Shown: positions 42,095 through 50,551, counted from the first letter of the stretch. The stretch is 64,000 nucleotides of DNA from Streptomyces malaysiensis subsp. samsunensis (GCF_024519315.1 NZ_JANIIC010000034.1:47571-111570); one strand, 5' to 3'. Notes: generated by a model from the sequence alone, not told the origin. A program made the numbers and translations.

Positions 42095-42700
42095 ATGGCT
42101 GGACCCCAGCGCCGCGGTGGCGGCGCCGGTGGCGGCGAGCGGCGGGACCGGAAGGACCGGCGGGACGGTGGCGCTGCCGCCGAGAAGACCGCTTACGTCG
42201 AGCGTGTTGTCGCGATCAACCGCGTCGCCAAGGTTGTGAAGGGTGGTCGTCGCTTCAGCTTCACCGCGCTGGTCGTGGTGGGCGACGGTGACGGCACCGT
42301 GGGTGTCGGTTACGGCAAGGCCAAGGAGGTGCCGGCCGCGATCGCCAAGGGCGTGGAGGAGGCCAAGAAGCACTTCTTCAAGGTCCCCCGGATCGCCGGC
42401 ACCATCCCGCACCCGATCCAGGGTGAGGAGGCCGCGGGTGTCGTGCTGCTGAAGCCGGCGTCCCCCGGTACCGGTGTGATCGCCGGTGGCCCGGTGCGCG
42501 CGGTGCTGGAGTGCGCGGGCATCCACGACGTGCTGAGCAAGTCGCTGGGCTCGTCGAACCCCATCAACATCGTGCACGCCACGGTGGCCGCTCTCCAGGG
42601 GCTTCAGCGCCCCGAGGAGATCGCCGCGCGTCGTGGTCTGCCGCTGGAGGACGTCGCCCCCGCCGCTCTGCTGCGGGCGCGTGCCGGGGTGGGTGTGTGA
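42095..42700 (+). CDS. rpsE: 30S ribosomal protein S5
   Basis: A 201-residue S5, involved in accuracy and mRNA unwinding. The N-terminus is Gly/Arg-rich (AGPQRRGGGAGGGERRDRKD), then ERVVAINRVAKVVKGGRRFSF, GDGDGTVGVGYGKAKEVPAAI and LGSSNPINIVHAT. ATG at 42095 after GAGAGGTAA; rpmD begins next to its stop. Confidence 0.97.
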   Translation: MAGPQRRGGGAGGGERRDRKDRRDGGAAAEKTAYVERVVAINRVAKVVKGGRRFSFTALVVVGDGDGTVGVGYGKAKEVPAAIAKGVEEAKKHFFKVPRIAGTIPHPIQGEEAAGVVLLKPASPGTGVIAGGPVRAVLECAGIHDVLSKSLGSSNPINIVHATVAALQGLQRPEEIAARRGLPLEDVAPAALLRARAGVGV

Positions 42701-42702
42701 GC

Positions 42703-42885
42703 ATGGCCCGCCTGAAGATCACGCAGACGAAGTCCTACATCGGCAGCAAGCAGAACCACCGTGACACGCTGCGTTCGCTCGGGCTGAAGAAGCTCGGCGA
42801 CGTGGTCGTCAAGGAGGACCGCCCCGAGTTCCGCGGCATGGCGCAGACCGTGCGGCACCTCGTGACGGTCGAGGAGGTCGACTGA
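42703..42885 (+). CDS. rpmD: 50S ribosomal protein L30
   Basis: A 60-residue L30: MARLKITQTKSYIGSKQNHR, LRSLGLKKLGDVVVKED and the end VRHLVTVEEVD. ATG at 42703 gives the standard protein; a GTG at 42697 overlapping the rpsE stop is an alternative that adds two residues. rplO starts 1 bp after the stop. Confidence 0.95.
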   Translation: MARLKITQTKSYIGSKQNHRDTLRSLGLKKLGDVVVKEDRPEFRGMAQTVRHLVTVEEVD

Positions 42886-42886
42886 C

Positions 42887-43342
42887 ATGGCGGAGAGCAA
42901 CCCGCTGAAGGTCCACAACCTCCGGCCCGCCCCGGGCGCCAAGACCGCCAAGACCCGTGTCGGTCGTGGTGAGGCGTCCAAGGGTAAGACCGCTGGTCGT
43001 GGCACCAAGGGCACGAAGGCCCGCTACCAGGTTCCGGAGCGCTTCGAGGGTGGGCAGATGCCCCTCCACATGCGGCTCCCGAAGCTCAAGGGCTTCAAGA
43101 ACCCGTTCCGCACCGAGTACCAGGTCGTGAACCTGGACAAGCTGACCGCGCTCTACCCCGAGGGTGGCGAGGTCACGGTGGCCGATCTGGTCGCCAAGGG
43201 TGCGGTTCGCAAGAACCAGCTCGTCAAGGTGCTGGGCAACGGTGAGGTCTCCGTGGCGCTCCAGGTGACGGTCGACGCCGTCTCCGGCTCCGCCAAGGAG
43301 AAGATCACCGCTGCTGGTGGCACCGTCACCGAGCTCGTCTGA
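42887..43342 (+). CDS. rplO: 50S ribosomal protein L15
   Basis: A 151-residue L15: LKVHNLRPAPGAKTAKTRVGRGEASKGKTAGRGTKG (in parts) is the glycine-rich rRNA-binding extension, and MPLHMRLPKLKGFKNPF follows. It precedes secY as in the classical spc operon, with a 203-bp gap that may hold another start signal. Confidence 0.97.
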   Translation: MAESNPLKVHNLRPAPGAKTAKTRVGRGEASKGKTAGRGTKGTKARYQVPERFEGGQMPLHMRLPKLKGFKNPFRTEYQVVNLDKLTALYPEGGEVTVADLVAKGAVRKNQLVKVLGNGEVSVALQVTVDAVSGSAKEKITAAGGTVTELV

Positions 43343-43545
43343 GCAACGTGCGGATCTGACCGGGGGTGCCCCAGATACGGGGCATCCCCGGTTGGTCGTT
43401 CCAAGCGGGGCCAGGTCGCCGGTAAGGTGGCGTGCGTTGTTACCTTCCGCGCGGTACGTCTCGCGCGGGTGCTGGCTGATAAGTATTCGTCGATCCTCAA
43501 GACCGTCACCTCTCGCGCAAGCACGCGGGGGGCGCAGGAGGCACC

Positions 43546-44859
43546 GTGCTCACCGCGTTCGCCCGGGCGTTCAAGACGCCCGACCTGCGCAAGAAGCTGC
43601 TGTTCACTCTGGGCATCATCGTGCTGTTCCGGCTCGGGCAACACATCCCGATCCCGGGCATCGACTACAAGAACGTCCAGACGTGCATGGACCTCGCCAA
43701 GGGCCAGCAGGGGCTGTTCGGCTTGGTCAACATGTTCAGTGGTGGCGCACTGCTCCAGATCACCATCTTCGCGCTAGGGATCATGCCGTACATCACGGCG
43801 AGTATCATCCTTCAGCTGCTGACCGTGGTGATCCCGCGTCTCGAGGCCCTCAAGAAAGAGGGCCAATCCGGTCAGGCGAAGATCACGCAGTACACCCGCT
43901 ACCTGACCATCGCGCTGGCGATCCTCCAGGGCACCGGACTCGTCGCCACCGCCCGCAGTGGCTCGCTCTTCCAGAGCTGCCCGGTCGGCGGTCAGATCGT
44001 CCGGGACGACTCGATCTTCACCACCGCTGTGATGGTCATCACGATGACCGCCGGTACCGCGCTGATCATGTGGCTCGGTGAGCTGGTCACCGACCGCGGC
44101 ATCGGCAACGGCATGTCCATCCTGATGTTCGTCTCGATCGCCGCCGGTTTCCCGAGCGCGATGTGGAGCATCAAGCAGCAGGGCAAGATCATGGACGGCT
44201 GGCTGGAGTTCGGCCTGGTGATCCTCTGTGGTCTGGCCATGGTCGGCCTGGTGGTCTTCGTCGAGCAGGCCCAGCGCCGGATCCCCGTGCAATACGCCAA
44301 ACGCATGATCGGCCGTCGTTCGTACGGCGGTACGTCCACCTACATCCCGATGAAGGTGAACCAGGCGGGTGTGATTCCCGTGATCTTCGCCTCATCGCTG
44401 CTGTACATTCCGGCGCTGATCGTCCAGTTCTCCAATTCGAAGGCCGGCTGGGCGACCTGGATCTCGCAGAACTTCGTCAAGGGCGACCACCCGGTCTACA
44501 TCGCCACGTACTTCCTGCTGATCGTCTTCTTCGCATTCTTCTATGTCGCCATCAGCTTCAACCCCGAAGAAGTTGCCGACAACATGAAGAAGTATGGTGG
44601 GTTCATCCCGGGTATCCGGGCTGGTCGTCCCACTGCGGAGTATCTGAGCTACGTGCTGAACCGCATCACGTGGCCCGGTGCGCTCTATCTGGGCCTGATC
44701 GCCCTGGTGCCCACGGTGGCGCTGGTGACGCTCAACGCCAATCAGAACTTCCCGTTCGGCGGCACGAGCATCCTGATCATCGTGGGTGTCGGCCTGGAGA
44801 CTGTGAAGCAGATCGAGAGCCAGCTTCAGCAGCGACACTACGAAGGGTTCCTCCGCTGA
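43546..44859 (+). CDS. secY: Preprotein translocase subunit SecY
   Basis: A 437-residue channel subunit with ten predicted membrane helices. The N-terminus MLTAFARAFKTPDLRKKLLFTLGI, the plug-region LFGLVNMFSGGALLQITIFALGIMPYI (in parts) and GFIPGIRAGRPTAEYL are typical. GTG at 43546 follows AGGAGG with a short 4-bp spacing. The stop overlaps the adk ATG by one base (TGATG). Confidence 0.98.
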   Translation: MLTAFARAFKTPDLRKKLLFTLGIIVLFRLGQHIPIPGIDYKNVQTCMDLAKGQQGLFGLVNMFSGGALLQITIFALGIMPYITASIILQLLTVVIPRLEALKKEGQSGQAKITQYTRYLTIALAILQGTGLVATARSGSLFQSCPVGGQIVRDDSIFTTAVMVITMTAGTALIMWLGELVTDRGIGNGMSILMFVSIAAGFPSAMWSIKQQGKIMDGWLEFGLVILCGLAMVGLVVFVEQAQRRIPVQYAKRMIGRRSYGGTSTYIPMKVNQAGVIPVIFASSLLYIPALIVQFSNSKAGWATWISQNFVKGDHPVYIATYFLLIVFFAFFYVAISFNPEEVADNMKKYGGFIPGIRAGRPTAEYLSYVLNRITWPGALYLGLIALVPTVALVTLNANQNFPFGGTSILIIVGVGLETVKQIESQLQQRHYEGFLR

Positions 44860-45515
44860 TGCGAATCGTCCTCGTCGGACCTCCGGGAGCCGGCAAGGGT
44901 ACGCAGGCCGCGTACCTCGCCGAGAAGCTGTCCATCCCGCATATCTCCACAGGCGACCTGTTCCGCGCGAACATCAGCCAAGGCACTTCCCTCGGCAAGC
45001 AGGCGCAGGAGTACATGCGGGCCGGGCAGCTGGTGCCGGACGAGGTCACGATCGGCATGGCGGAGGACCGGCTGGACCAGCCGGACGCGGAGCAGGGCTT
45101 TCTGCTGGACGGGTTCCCCCGGAACCAGATCCAGGCCGAGGCACTGGACGCCTATCTGGCGGAGCGCGGTGTCTCGCTGGACGCGGTGCTGGACCTGGAG
45201 GTCCCCGAGTCCGAGGTGATCAAGCGCATCGCGGGCCGTCGCACCTGTCGCAACGACAGCTCGCACACCTTCCACGTGGAGTACAAGCCGTCGAAGGCCC
45301 CGGGCGTGTGCGACACCTGCGGCGGCGAGCTGTACCAACGCGAGGACGACAGTGAGGAAACGGTCCGCAAGCGCCTCGAGGTCTACCACCGGGAGACCGA
45401 GCCGATCATCGACTACTACAAGGCCAAGGGCCTGGTGGTGACGATCTCGGCGCTCGGCAAGGTGGCCGAGGTCACCCAGCGGGCGATGGACGCGCTGGCC
45501 GCCAAGGCGGCCTAG
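44859..45515 (+). CDS. adk: Adenylate kinase
   Basis: A 218-residue kinase interconverting ATP + AMP and 2 ADP. The P-loop GPPGAGKGTQ, AMP-site GDLFRANI, LLDGFPRN and the long LID are present. The LID keeps three Cys (RRTC, GVC, DTCGGELYQRED) for zinc, with one position changed relative to the four-Cys Bacillus type, as is common in actinobacteria. It starts inside the secY stop codon, so it is co-translated with secY. Confidence 0.98.
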   Translation: MRIVLVGPPGAGKGTQAAYLAEKLSIPHISTGDLFRANISQGTSLGKQAQEYMRAGQLVPDEVTIGMAEDRLDQPDAEQGFLLDGFPRNQIQAEALDAYLAERGVSLDAVLDLEVPESEVIKRIAGRRTCRNDSSHTFHVEYKPSKAPGVCDTCGGELYQREDDSEETVRKRLEVYHRETEPIIDYYKAKGLVVTISALGKVAEVTQRAMDALAAKAA

Positions 45516-45530
45516 GGACCCACAGCTGAC

Positions 45531-45562
45531 CGGCCGCGATGCCCTCCTGGGCATCGCGGCCG
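45531..45562 (+). terminator. Perfect hairpin between adk and map
   Basis: A 14-bp stem (CGGCCGCGATGCCC and exact complement) with loop TCCT, 15 bp after the adk stop. Few T residues follow (TACTGTTG), so termination may be partial. Confidence 0.65.
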
Positions 45563-45605
45563 TACTGTTGAGCAGATACGTGTATGGACCGCGGAAGGTT
45601 GAGTG

Positions 45606-46442
45606 ATGGTGGAGATCAAGACCCCCGAGCAGATCGCGAAGATGCGTGAGGCGGGACTGGTCGTCGCCGCCATCCATGAGGCGACGCGGGCGGCGGCCGT
45701 CCCCGGCGCCAGCACCAAGGACCTGGACGACGTCGCCCGTAAGGTCCTCGCCGACCACGGCGCCAAGTCGAACTTCCTGGGCTACGGCGGCTTCCCCGCC
45801 ACGATCTGCACCTCCGTGAACGATGTCGTGGTGCATGGCATCCCGGACCGGGAGACCGTCCTGAAGGACGGCGACATCATCTCCGTCGACGCGGGCGCGA
45901 TCGTGGACGGCTGGCACGGCGACGCCGCCTTCACGGTCTTCGTGGGCACCGGCCACGCTCCGGAGCTGCACGAGCTCAGCCGGGTCACCGAGGAGTCGAT
46001 GTGGGCCGGGATCGCGGCGGTCCGCAAGGGTAACCGGCTCGTCGACATCTCCAAGGCGATCGAGGGCTACATCCGCCGTCAGCCCCGCCCGGCCTCCGGC
46101 AAGTACGGGATCATCGAGGACTACGGCGGCCATGGCATCGGCAGCCAGATGCATATGGACCCGCATCTGCTGAACTACGTCTCCAAGAAGCGCGGCAAGG
46201 GCCCCCGGCTGGTCACCGGCTTCTGTATCGCGATCGAGCCCATGGTGAGCCTGGGCACCGTGAAGACGCACGTACTGTCCGACGACTGGACGGTCAAGAC
46301 CGACGACGGGACCTGGTCCAGCCACTGGGAGCACTCGGTCGCGCTGACCGAGGCGGGCCCGCTGGTGCTGACCGCCGTGGACGGCGGCAAGGCCAAGCTG
46401 GCCGAGCTGGGCGTGGAGACCGCGCCGGACCCGCTGGGCTGA
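45606..46442 (+). CDS. map: Methionine aminopeptidase, type I
   Basis: A 278-residue enzyme that removes the initiator Met. Metal ligands fall in SVDAGAIVDGWHGDAAF (two Asp), GGHGIGSQMH (His) and CIAIEPMVS (Glu), plus SSHWEHSVALTE (Glu). ATG at 45606 has GGAAGG 7 bp upstream; the GTG one codon before is possible. The gene lies in the ribosomal cluster with infA downstream. Confidence 0.97.
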   Translation: MVEIKTPEQIAKMREAGLVVAAIHEATRAAAVPGASTKDLDDVARKVLADHGAKSNFLGYGGFPATICTSVNDVVVHGIPDRETVLKDGDIISVDAGAIVDGWHGDAAFTVFVGTGHAPELHELSRVTEESMWAGIAAVRKGNRLVDISKAIEGYIRRQPRPASGKYGIIEDYGGHGIGSQMHMDPHLLNYVSKKRGKGPRLVTGFCIAIEPMVSLGTVKTHVLSDDWTVKTDDGTWSSHWEHSVALTEAGPLVLTAVDGGKAKLAELGVETAPDPLG

Positions 46443-46490
46443 CGCCCCCGAGGGCATAAAGATCTCAAAATCGGGGCATGATGCCTCGGA

Positions 46491-46520
46491 TTCGTGTTTC
46501 GGGATGCCCTGACGTAGACT
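46491..46520 (+). promoter_or_regulatory. Putative infA promoter
   Basis: TTCGTG, 18 bp, TAGACT in the 149-bp map-infA gap. The -10 is excellent and the -35 moderate. It would start a transcript infA-rpmJ-rpsM-rpsK-rpsD-rpoA-rplQ. Confidence 0.52.
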
Positions 46521-46591
46521 GACACGTCGGCTCTCGCATGCCCTCCCGCATGTCGCGAGCCGATCAAGGTAGCCGATCCCGAAAGCAGGAC

Positions 46592-46813
46592 ATGGCCAAG
46601 AAGCAAGGCGCCATCGAAATCGAGGGCACCGTGATCGAGTCTCTGCCGAACGCGATGTTCAAGGTGGAGCTCCAGAACGGTCACAAGGTCCTCGCGCACA
46701 TCAGCGGCAAGATGCGTATGCACTACATCCGCATCCTGCCCGATGACCGGGTCGTCGTGGAGCTGTCTCCGTACGACCTCACGCGCGGACGGATCGTCTA
46801 CCGCTACAAGTAG
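46592..46813 (+). CDS. infA: Translation initiation factor IF-1
   Basis: A 73-residue S1-fold protein that blocks the A site during initiation. MAKKQGAIEIEGTVIESLPNAMFKVEL, HISGKMRMHYIRILPDDRVVVELSPYDLTRGRIVYRYK (both in parts) is essentially invariant. ATG at 46592 is chosen; 54 bp of upstream frame is not conserved. Confidence 0.98.
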   Translation: MAKKQGAIEIEGTVIESLPNAMFKVELQNGHKVLAHISGKMRMHYIRILPDDRVVVELSPYDLTRGRIVYRYK

Positions 46814-46841
46814 ATCTCACGACCCGGAGAACCTCACACCC

Positions 46842-46955
46842 ATGAAGGTCAAGCCGAGCGTCAAGAAGATCTGCGACAAGTGCAAGGTGATCCGCCGCCA
46901 CGGCCGGGTCATGGTCATCTGCGACAACCTGCGCCACAAGCAGCGCCAGGGCTGA
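46842..46955 (+). CDS. rpmJ: 50S ribosomal protein L36, zinc form
   Basis: A 37-residue L36. MKVKPSVKKICDKCKVIRR and the later VICDNLRHKQRQG give the zinc ligands C-x2-C, C and H. ATG at 46842, 28 bp after infA; too short to be found by length alone, but family match is clear. Confidence 0.97.
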   Translation: MKVKPSVKKICDKCKVIRRHGRVMVICDNLRHKQRQG

Positions 46956-47166
46956 CGTACGCCGGCCGCAGACCTGCACCATTCGCAGCAATCTTCGCGC
47001 GACGCATAACTGAACGTACATACGCAGTCACCCGTTCCCCTGGCGCCGTTACGACGTTTCTACGGTGTTTCGGGAGCGACACCCCCGGTCGGAGGCCGGG
47101 GACCCGGCCCGCCCGGCCGGGAGTGGTGCTGCGGAAGACCTCCGACAACCATCTGGAGCCAGATTC

Positions 47167-47547
47167 ATGGCACGCCTCGCAGGCGTTGATCTCCCGCGCG
47201 ACAAGCGCGTCGAGGTCGCCCTCACCTACGTCTTCGGCATCGGTCGCACCCTTGCCCAGCAGACGCTCGCCAACACCGGCGTGAACCCGGACACCCGCGT
47301 TCGCGACCTGGGCGAAGAGGACCTGGTCAAGATCCGCGAGTACGTGGACAACAACATCAAGACCGAGGGTGACCTCCGTCGCGAGATCCAGGCCGACATC
47401 CGTCGCAAGGTCGAGATCGGTTGCTACCAGGGGCTGCGCCACCGCCGCGGCCTTCCGGTCCACGGCCAGCGCACCAGCACCAACGCCCGCACCCGCAAGG
47501 GCCCGCGTCGCGCCATCGCCGGTAAGAAGAAGCCGGGCAAGAAGTAG
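47167..47547 (+). CDS. rpsM: 30S ribosomal protein S13
   Basis: A 126-residue S13 at the head-tRNA contact. MARLAGVDLPRDKRVEVALTYVFGIG, QGLRHRRGLPVHGQRTSTNARTRKGPRR (in parts) are conserved. ATG at 47167. The 211-bp gap before it contains GC-rich inverted repeats and, at 47076-47086, a GCGACACCCCC stretch that recalls the rpsL/rpsJ leader element, only partly matching. Confidence 0.97.
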   Translation: MARLAGVDLPRDKRVEVALTYVFGIGRTLAQQTLANTGVNPDTRVRDLGEEDLVKIREYVDNNIKTEGDLRREIQADIRRKVEIGCYQGLRHRRGLPVHGQRTSTNARTRKGPRRAIAGKKKPGKK

Positions 47548-47613
47548 TCCGCACCGGACGCTGACAAGCGGTCCGAGCTGTAGGACCGACCACCTCCACG
47601 GGAGAATTCAGGA

Positions 47614-48018
47614 ATGCCTCCGAAGAGCAGGACGGCCGGCGCCAAGAAGGTGCGCCGCAAGGAAAAGAAGAACGTCGCCCACGGGCACGCTCACATCAAG
47701 AGCACGTTCAACAACACCATCGTCTCGATCACCGACCCGACCGGTAACGTGATCTCTTGGGCCTCGGCCGGCCACGTCGGCTTCAAGGGCTCGCGCAAGT
47801 CCACTCCGTTCGCCGCGCAGATGGCCGCCGAGTCGGCCGCCCGCCGCGCGCAGGAGCACGGCATGCGCAAGGTCGACGTGTTCGTCAAGGGTCCGGGCTC
47901 CGGCCGTGAGACCGCGATCCGCTCGCTCCAGGCCACCGGCCTGGAGGTGGGGTCGATCCAGGACGTCACTCCGACTCCGCACAACGGATGCCGCCCGCCC
48001 AAGCGCCGGCGCGTCTGA
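47614..48018 (+). CDS. rpsK: 30S ribosomal protein S11
   Basis: A 134-residue S11 on the 30S platform. AHIKSTFNNTIVSITDPTGNV, GSRKSTPFAAQMAAESAARRA and the C-terminus IQDVTPTPHNGCRPPKRRRV are diagnostic. ATG at 47614, 66 bp after rpsM. Confidence 0.98.
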   Translation: MPPKSRTAGAKKVRRKEKKNVAHGHAHIKSTFNNTIVSITDPTGNVISWASAGHVGFKGSRKSTPFAAQMAAESAARRAQEHGMRKVDVFVKGPGSGRETAIRSLQATGLEVGSIQDVTPTPHNGCRPPKRRRV

Positions 48019-48046
48019 CCGGCTGAAGTAGGAGACAACACAAACA

Positions 48047-48673
48047 ATGGCGCGTTACACCGGGGCCGACTGCAAGCGTTGCCGTCGGGAGAAGCAGAAG
48101 CTCTTCCTCAAGGGGAGCAAGTGCGAGAGCGCGAAGTGCCCGATCGAGATCCGTCCTTACCCCCCGGGTGAGCACGGTCGCGGGCGCACCAAGGACAGCG
48201 AGTACCTCCTTCAGCTCCGTGAGAAGCAGAAGGCCACCCGCATCTACGGTGTCCTTGAGAAGCAGTTCCGTGGTTACTACGCGGAGGCGAACAAGAAGAC
48301 CGGCAAGACCGGTGAGAACCTTCTTCGCATCCTCGAGACCCGCCTCGACAACGTGGTCTACCGGGCCGGCTTCGCCAAGTCCCGCGACCACGCCCGTCAG
48401 CTGGTCCGCCACGGCCACATCAATGTGAACGGCCGCAAGACCGACATCCCGTCGGCCCGCGTCACCGTGAACGACATCATCGAGGTACGTCCGAAGTCCC
48501 GGACCCTGACCCCCTTCCAGGTGGCTCAGGCCGAGGCGGGCGAGCGCACGGTGCCGGCGTGGCTGGAGGCCATTCCGTCGCAGCTGCGGATCCTCGTGCA
48601 CTCCATGCCCGAGCGCCAGGTGATCGACACCCAGGTGCAGGAGCAGCTGATCGTCGAGCTCTACTCCAAGTAG
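48047..48673 (+). CDS. rpsD: 30S ribosomal protein S4, zinc-ligand (C+) type
   Basis: A 208-residue S4, primary 16S binder and translational repressor of the alpha operon in E. coli. The N-terminus has four Cys (Cys9, Cys12, Cys26, Cys31) arranged as a zinc site. The S4 RNA-binding domain RLDNVVYRAGFAKSRDHARQLVRHGHI (in parts) follows and the end is QEQLIVELYSK. ATG at 48047, 28 bp after rpsK. From memory the S. coelicolor alpha operon lacks rpsD and its S4 gene (SCO1505, no Cys) is elsewhere, so this could be one of two S4 genes. Confidence 0.95.
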   Translation: MARYTGADCKRCRREKQKLFLKGSKCESAKCPIEIRPYPPGEHGRGRTKDSEYLLQLREKQKATRIYGVLEKQFRGYYAEANKKTGKTGENLLRILETRLDNVVYRAGFAKSRDHARQLVRHGHINVNGRKTDIPSARVTVNDIIEVRPKSRTLTPFQVAQAEAGERTVPAWLEAIPSQLRILVHSMPERQVIDTQVQEQLIVELYSK

Positions 48674-48711
48674 TAGCGAGGCTCGCCGGCGCAGCCGGCT
48701 GATGTGAGGTT

Positions 48712-48746
48712 CGGGCGGTACGGAGCCGTTTGGCACGTACCGCCCG
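48712..48746 (+). promoter_or_regulatory. Hairpin in the rpsD-rpoA gap
   Basis: A perfect 11-bp stem CGGGCGGTACG/CGTACCGCCCG with a 13-nt loop, 56 bp before the rpoA ATG. No T-run. Possibly an attenuator, processing site or target for S4 control. Confidence 0.5.
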
Positions 48747-48802
48747 TACCATTGAAGGGTTCGGCGTCAAATAGCGGGCGCCGGAGACTGGAGGCAAAAC
48801 CC

Positions 48803-49825
48803 ATGCTGATCGCTCAGCGTCCCTCGTTGACCGAAGAGGTCGTCGACGAGTTCCGCTCCCGGTTCGTGATCGAGCCGCTGGAGCCGGGCTTCGGCTACAC
48901 CCTCGGAAACTCCCTGCGTCGTACGCTCCTCTCCTCGATCCCCGGTGCGGCTGTCACCAGCATCCGGATCGATGGGGTCCTGCACGAGTTCACCACCGTG
49001 CCGGGCGTCAAGGAGGACGTCACCGACCTGATCCTCAACATCAAGCAGCTGGTCGTTTCGAGCGAGCACGACGAGCCGGTTGTGATGTACCTGCGCAAGC
49101 AGGGCCCGGGTCTGGTCACCGCCGCCGACATCGCCCCGCCGGCCGGTGTCGAGGTGCACAACCCGGACCTGGTCCTGGCCACGCTGAACGGCAAGGGCAA
49201 GCTGGAGATGGAGCTGACCGTCGAGCGCGGTCGCGGCTATGTCTCCGCCGTGCAGAACAAGCAGGTCGGCCAGGAGATCGGCCGGATCCCGGTCGACTCG
49301 ATCTACTCGCCGGTGCTCAAGGTCACCTACAAGGTCGAGGCGACCCGTGTCGAGCAGCGCACCGACTTCGACAAGCTGATCGTCGACGTCGAGACCAAGC
49401 AGGCCATGCGGCCGCGCGACGCCATGGCGTCGGCCGGTAAGACCCTGGTCGAGCTGTTCGGCCTGGCCCGCGAGCTCAATGTGGACGCCGAGGGCATCGA
49501 CATGGGCCCGTCCCCGACGGACGCCGCCCTCGCCGCCGATCTGGCGCTGCCGATCGAGGAGCTCGAGCTCACCGTCCGTTCGTACAACTGCCTCAAGCGC
49601 GAGGGCATCCACTCGGTGGGTGAGCTCGTGGCGCGCTCCGAGGCGGACCTGCTCGACATCCGGAACTTCGGCGCCAAGTCGATCGACGAGGTCAAGGCGA
49701 AGCTGGCCGGGATGGGCCTGGCGCTCAAGGACAGCCCGCCCGGATTCGACCCGACCGCCGCGGCGGACGCGTTCGGCGCGGACGACGACGCGGACGCCGG
49801 TTTCGTGGAGACCGAGCAGTACTAG
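48803..49825 (+). CDS. rpoA: DNA-directed RNA polymerase alpha subunit
   Basis: A 340-residue alpha subunit. The N-terminal dimerisation domain has FRSRFVIEPLEPGFGYTLGNSLRRTLLSSIPG (in parts). The C-terminal domain that binds UP elements and regulators is VRSYNCLKREGIHSVGELVARSEADLLDIRNFGAKSIDEVK (in parts). An acidic tail ends EDETEQY-like as VETEQY. ATG at 48803 after GACTGGAGGC. Confidence 0.98.
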   Translation: MLIAQRPSLTEEVVDEFRSRFVIEPLEPGFGYTLGNSLRRTLLSSIPGAAVTSIRIDGVLHEFTTVPGVKEDVTDLILNIKQLVVSSEHDEPVVMYLRKQGPGLVTAADIAPPAGVEVHNPDLVLATLNGKGKLEMELTVERGRGYVSAVQNKQVGQEIGRIPVDSIYSPVLKVTYKVEATRVEQRTDFDKLIVDVETKQAMRPRDAMASAGKTLVELFGLARELNVDAEGIDMGPSPTDAALAADLALPIEELELTVRSYNCLKREGIHSVGELVARSEADLLDIRNFGAKSIDEVKAKLAGMGLALKDSPPGFDPTAAADAFGADDDADAGFVETEQY

Positions 49826-49854
49826 AACCTGCTGGTCCGCTGTGGCTGAGGTCT

Positions 49855-49882
49855 TGTCCTCAATCGCCGGACGGGCTGGATT
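49855..49882. repeat. Interspersed Streptomyces intergenic element (partial copy)
   Basis: GTCCTCAATCGCCGGACGGG followed by CTGGATTT, a string I recognise from many Streptomyces intergenic regions. It lies between rpoA and rplQ, 55 bp before the rplQ start. Confidence 0.5.
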
Positions 49883-49937
49883 TTGTTCACTGACACCGGT
49901 ACCTGATACGGCCGGTGCAGACATCTAGGAGATAGAC

Positions 49938-50465
49938 ATGCCGAGGCCCACCAAGGGTGCCCGTCTGGGCGGCAGCGCTGCGCACGAGCGGCTTCTGCTG
50001 GCGAACCTCGCCACCGCGCTGTTCGAGCACGGCCGGATCACCACCACCGAGGCGAAGGCCCGCCGCCTGCGCCCGGTCGCGGAGAAGCTGGTCACCAAGG
50101 CGAAGAAGGGCGACCTTCACAACCGCCGTCTGGTGCTCCAGACCATCCGCGACAAGAGCGTTGTGCACACTCTCTTCACCGAGATCGGGCCACGCTACGA
50201 GAACCGCCCGGGTGGTTACACCCGCATCACCAAGATCGGTAACCGTCGTGGCGACAACGCCCCGATGGCGGTCATCGAGCTGGTCGAGGCGTTGACGGTG
50301 CAGCAGGAGGCCGTCGGCGAGGCGGAGGCGGCCACCAAGCGCACCGCCAAGGACGCCGCCGGTGACCAGGCCGTCGCGGACCTCAAGAAGGAGACCCCGG
50401 CTGCCGAGGCCGCCGAGGCTCCGGCCGAGGCCGAGGCTCCGGCCGAGGAGTCGAAGGACGCCTGA
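49938..50465 (+). CDS. rplQ: 50S ribosomal protein L17
   Basis: A 175-residue L17 at the tunnel exit. MPRPTKGARLGGSAAHERLLLANL, the ITTTEAKARRLRPVAEKLVTKAK region and YTRITKIGNRRGDNAPMAVIELV (in parts) are conserved; the last 55 residues are an Ala/Glu/Lys-rich tail with repeated APAEAE, common in actinobacteria. Followed by a strong terminator. Confidence 0.97.
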   Translation: MPRPTKGARLGGSAAHERLLLANLATALFEHGRITTTEAKARRLRPVAEKLVTKAKKGDLHNRRLVLQTIRDKSVVHTLFTEIGPRYENRPGGYTRITKIGNRRGDNAPMAVIELVEALTVQQEAVGEAEAATKRTAKDAAGDQAVADLKKETPAAEAAEAPAEAEAPAEESKDA

Positions 50466-50493
50466 GGCGCCTTGACGGCTTTCGTTCACACGG

Positions 50494-50528
50494 ACGGGCC
50501 CGCCCCCAGATCCTGGGAGCGGGCCCGT
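50494..50528 (+). terminator. Terminator after rplQ
   Basis: A 10-bp outer stem ACGGGCCCGC/GCGGGCCCGT continuing into CCCAG/CTGGG with a 3-nt loop; ends TTCC. It closes the alpha operon. Confidence 0.85.
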
Positions 50529-50551
50529 TCCGCATGGAGAGGAACGGTTGG

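Noticed and set aside
47076..47101. Third copy of the rpsL/rpsJ leader element before rpsM
   Set aside because: Only the first 7 bases and general GC-rich hairpin character agree; not enough to call.
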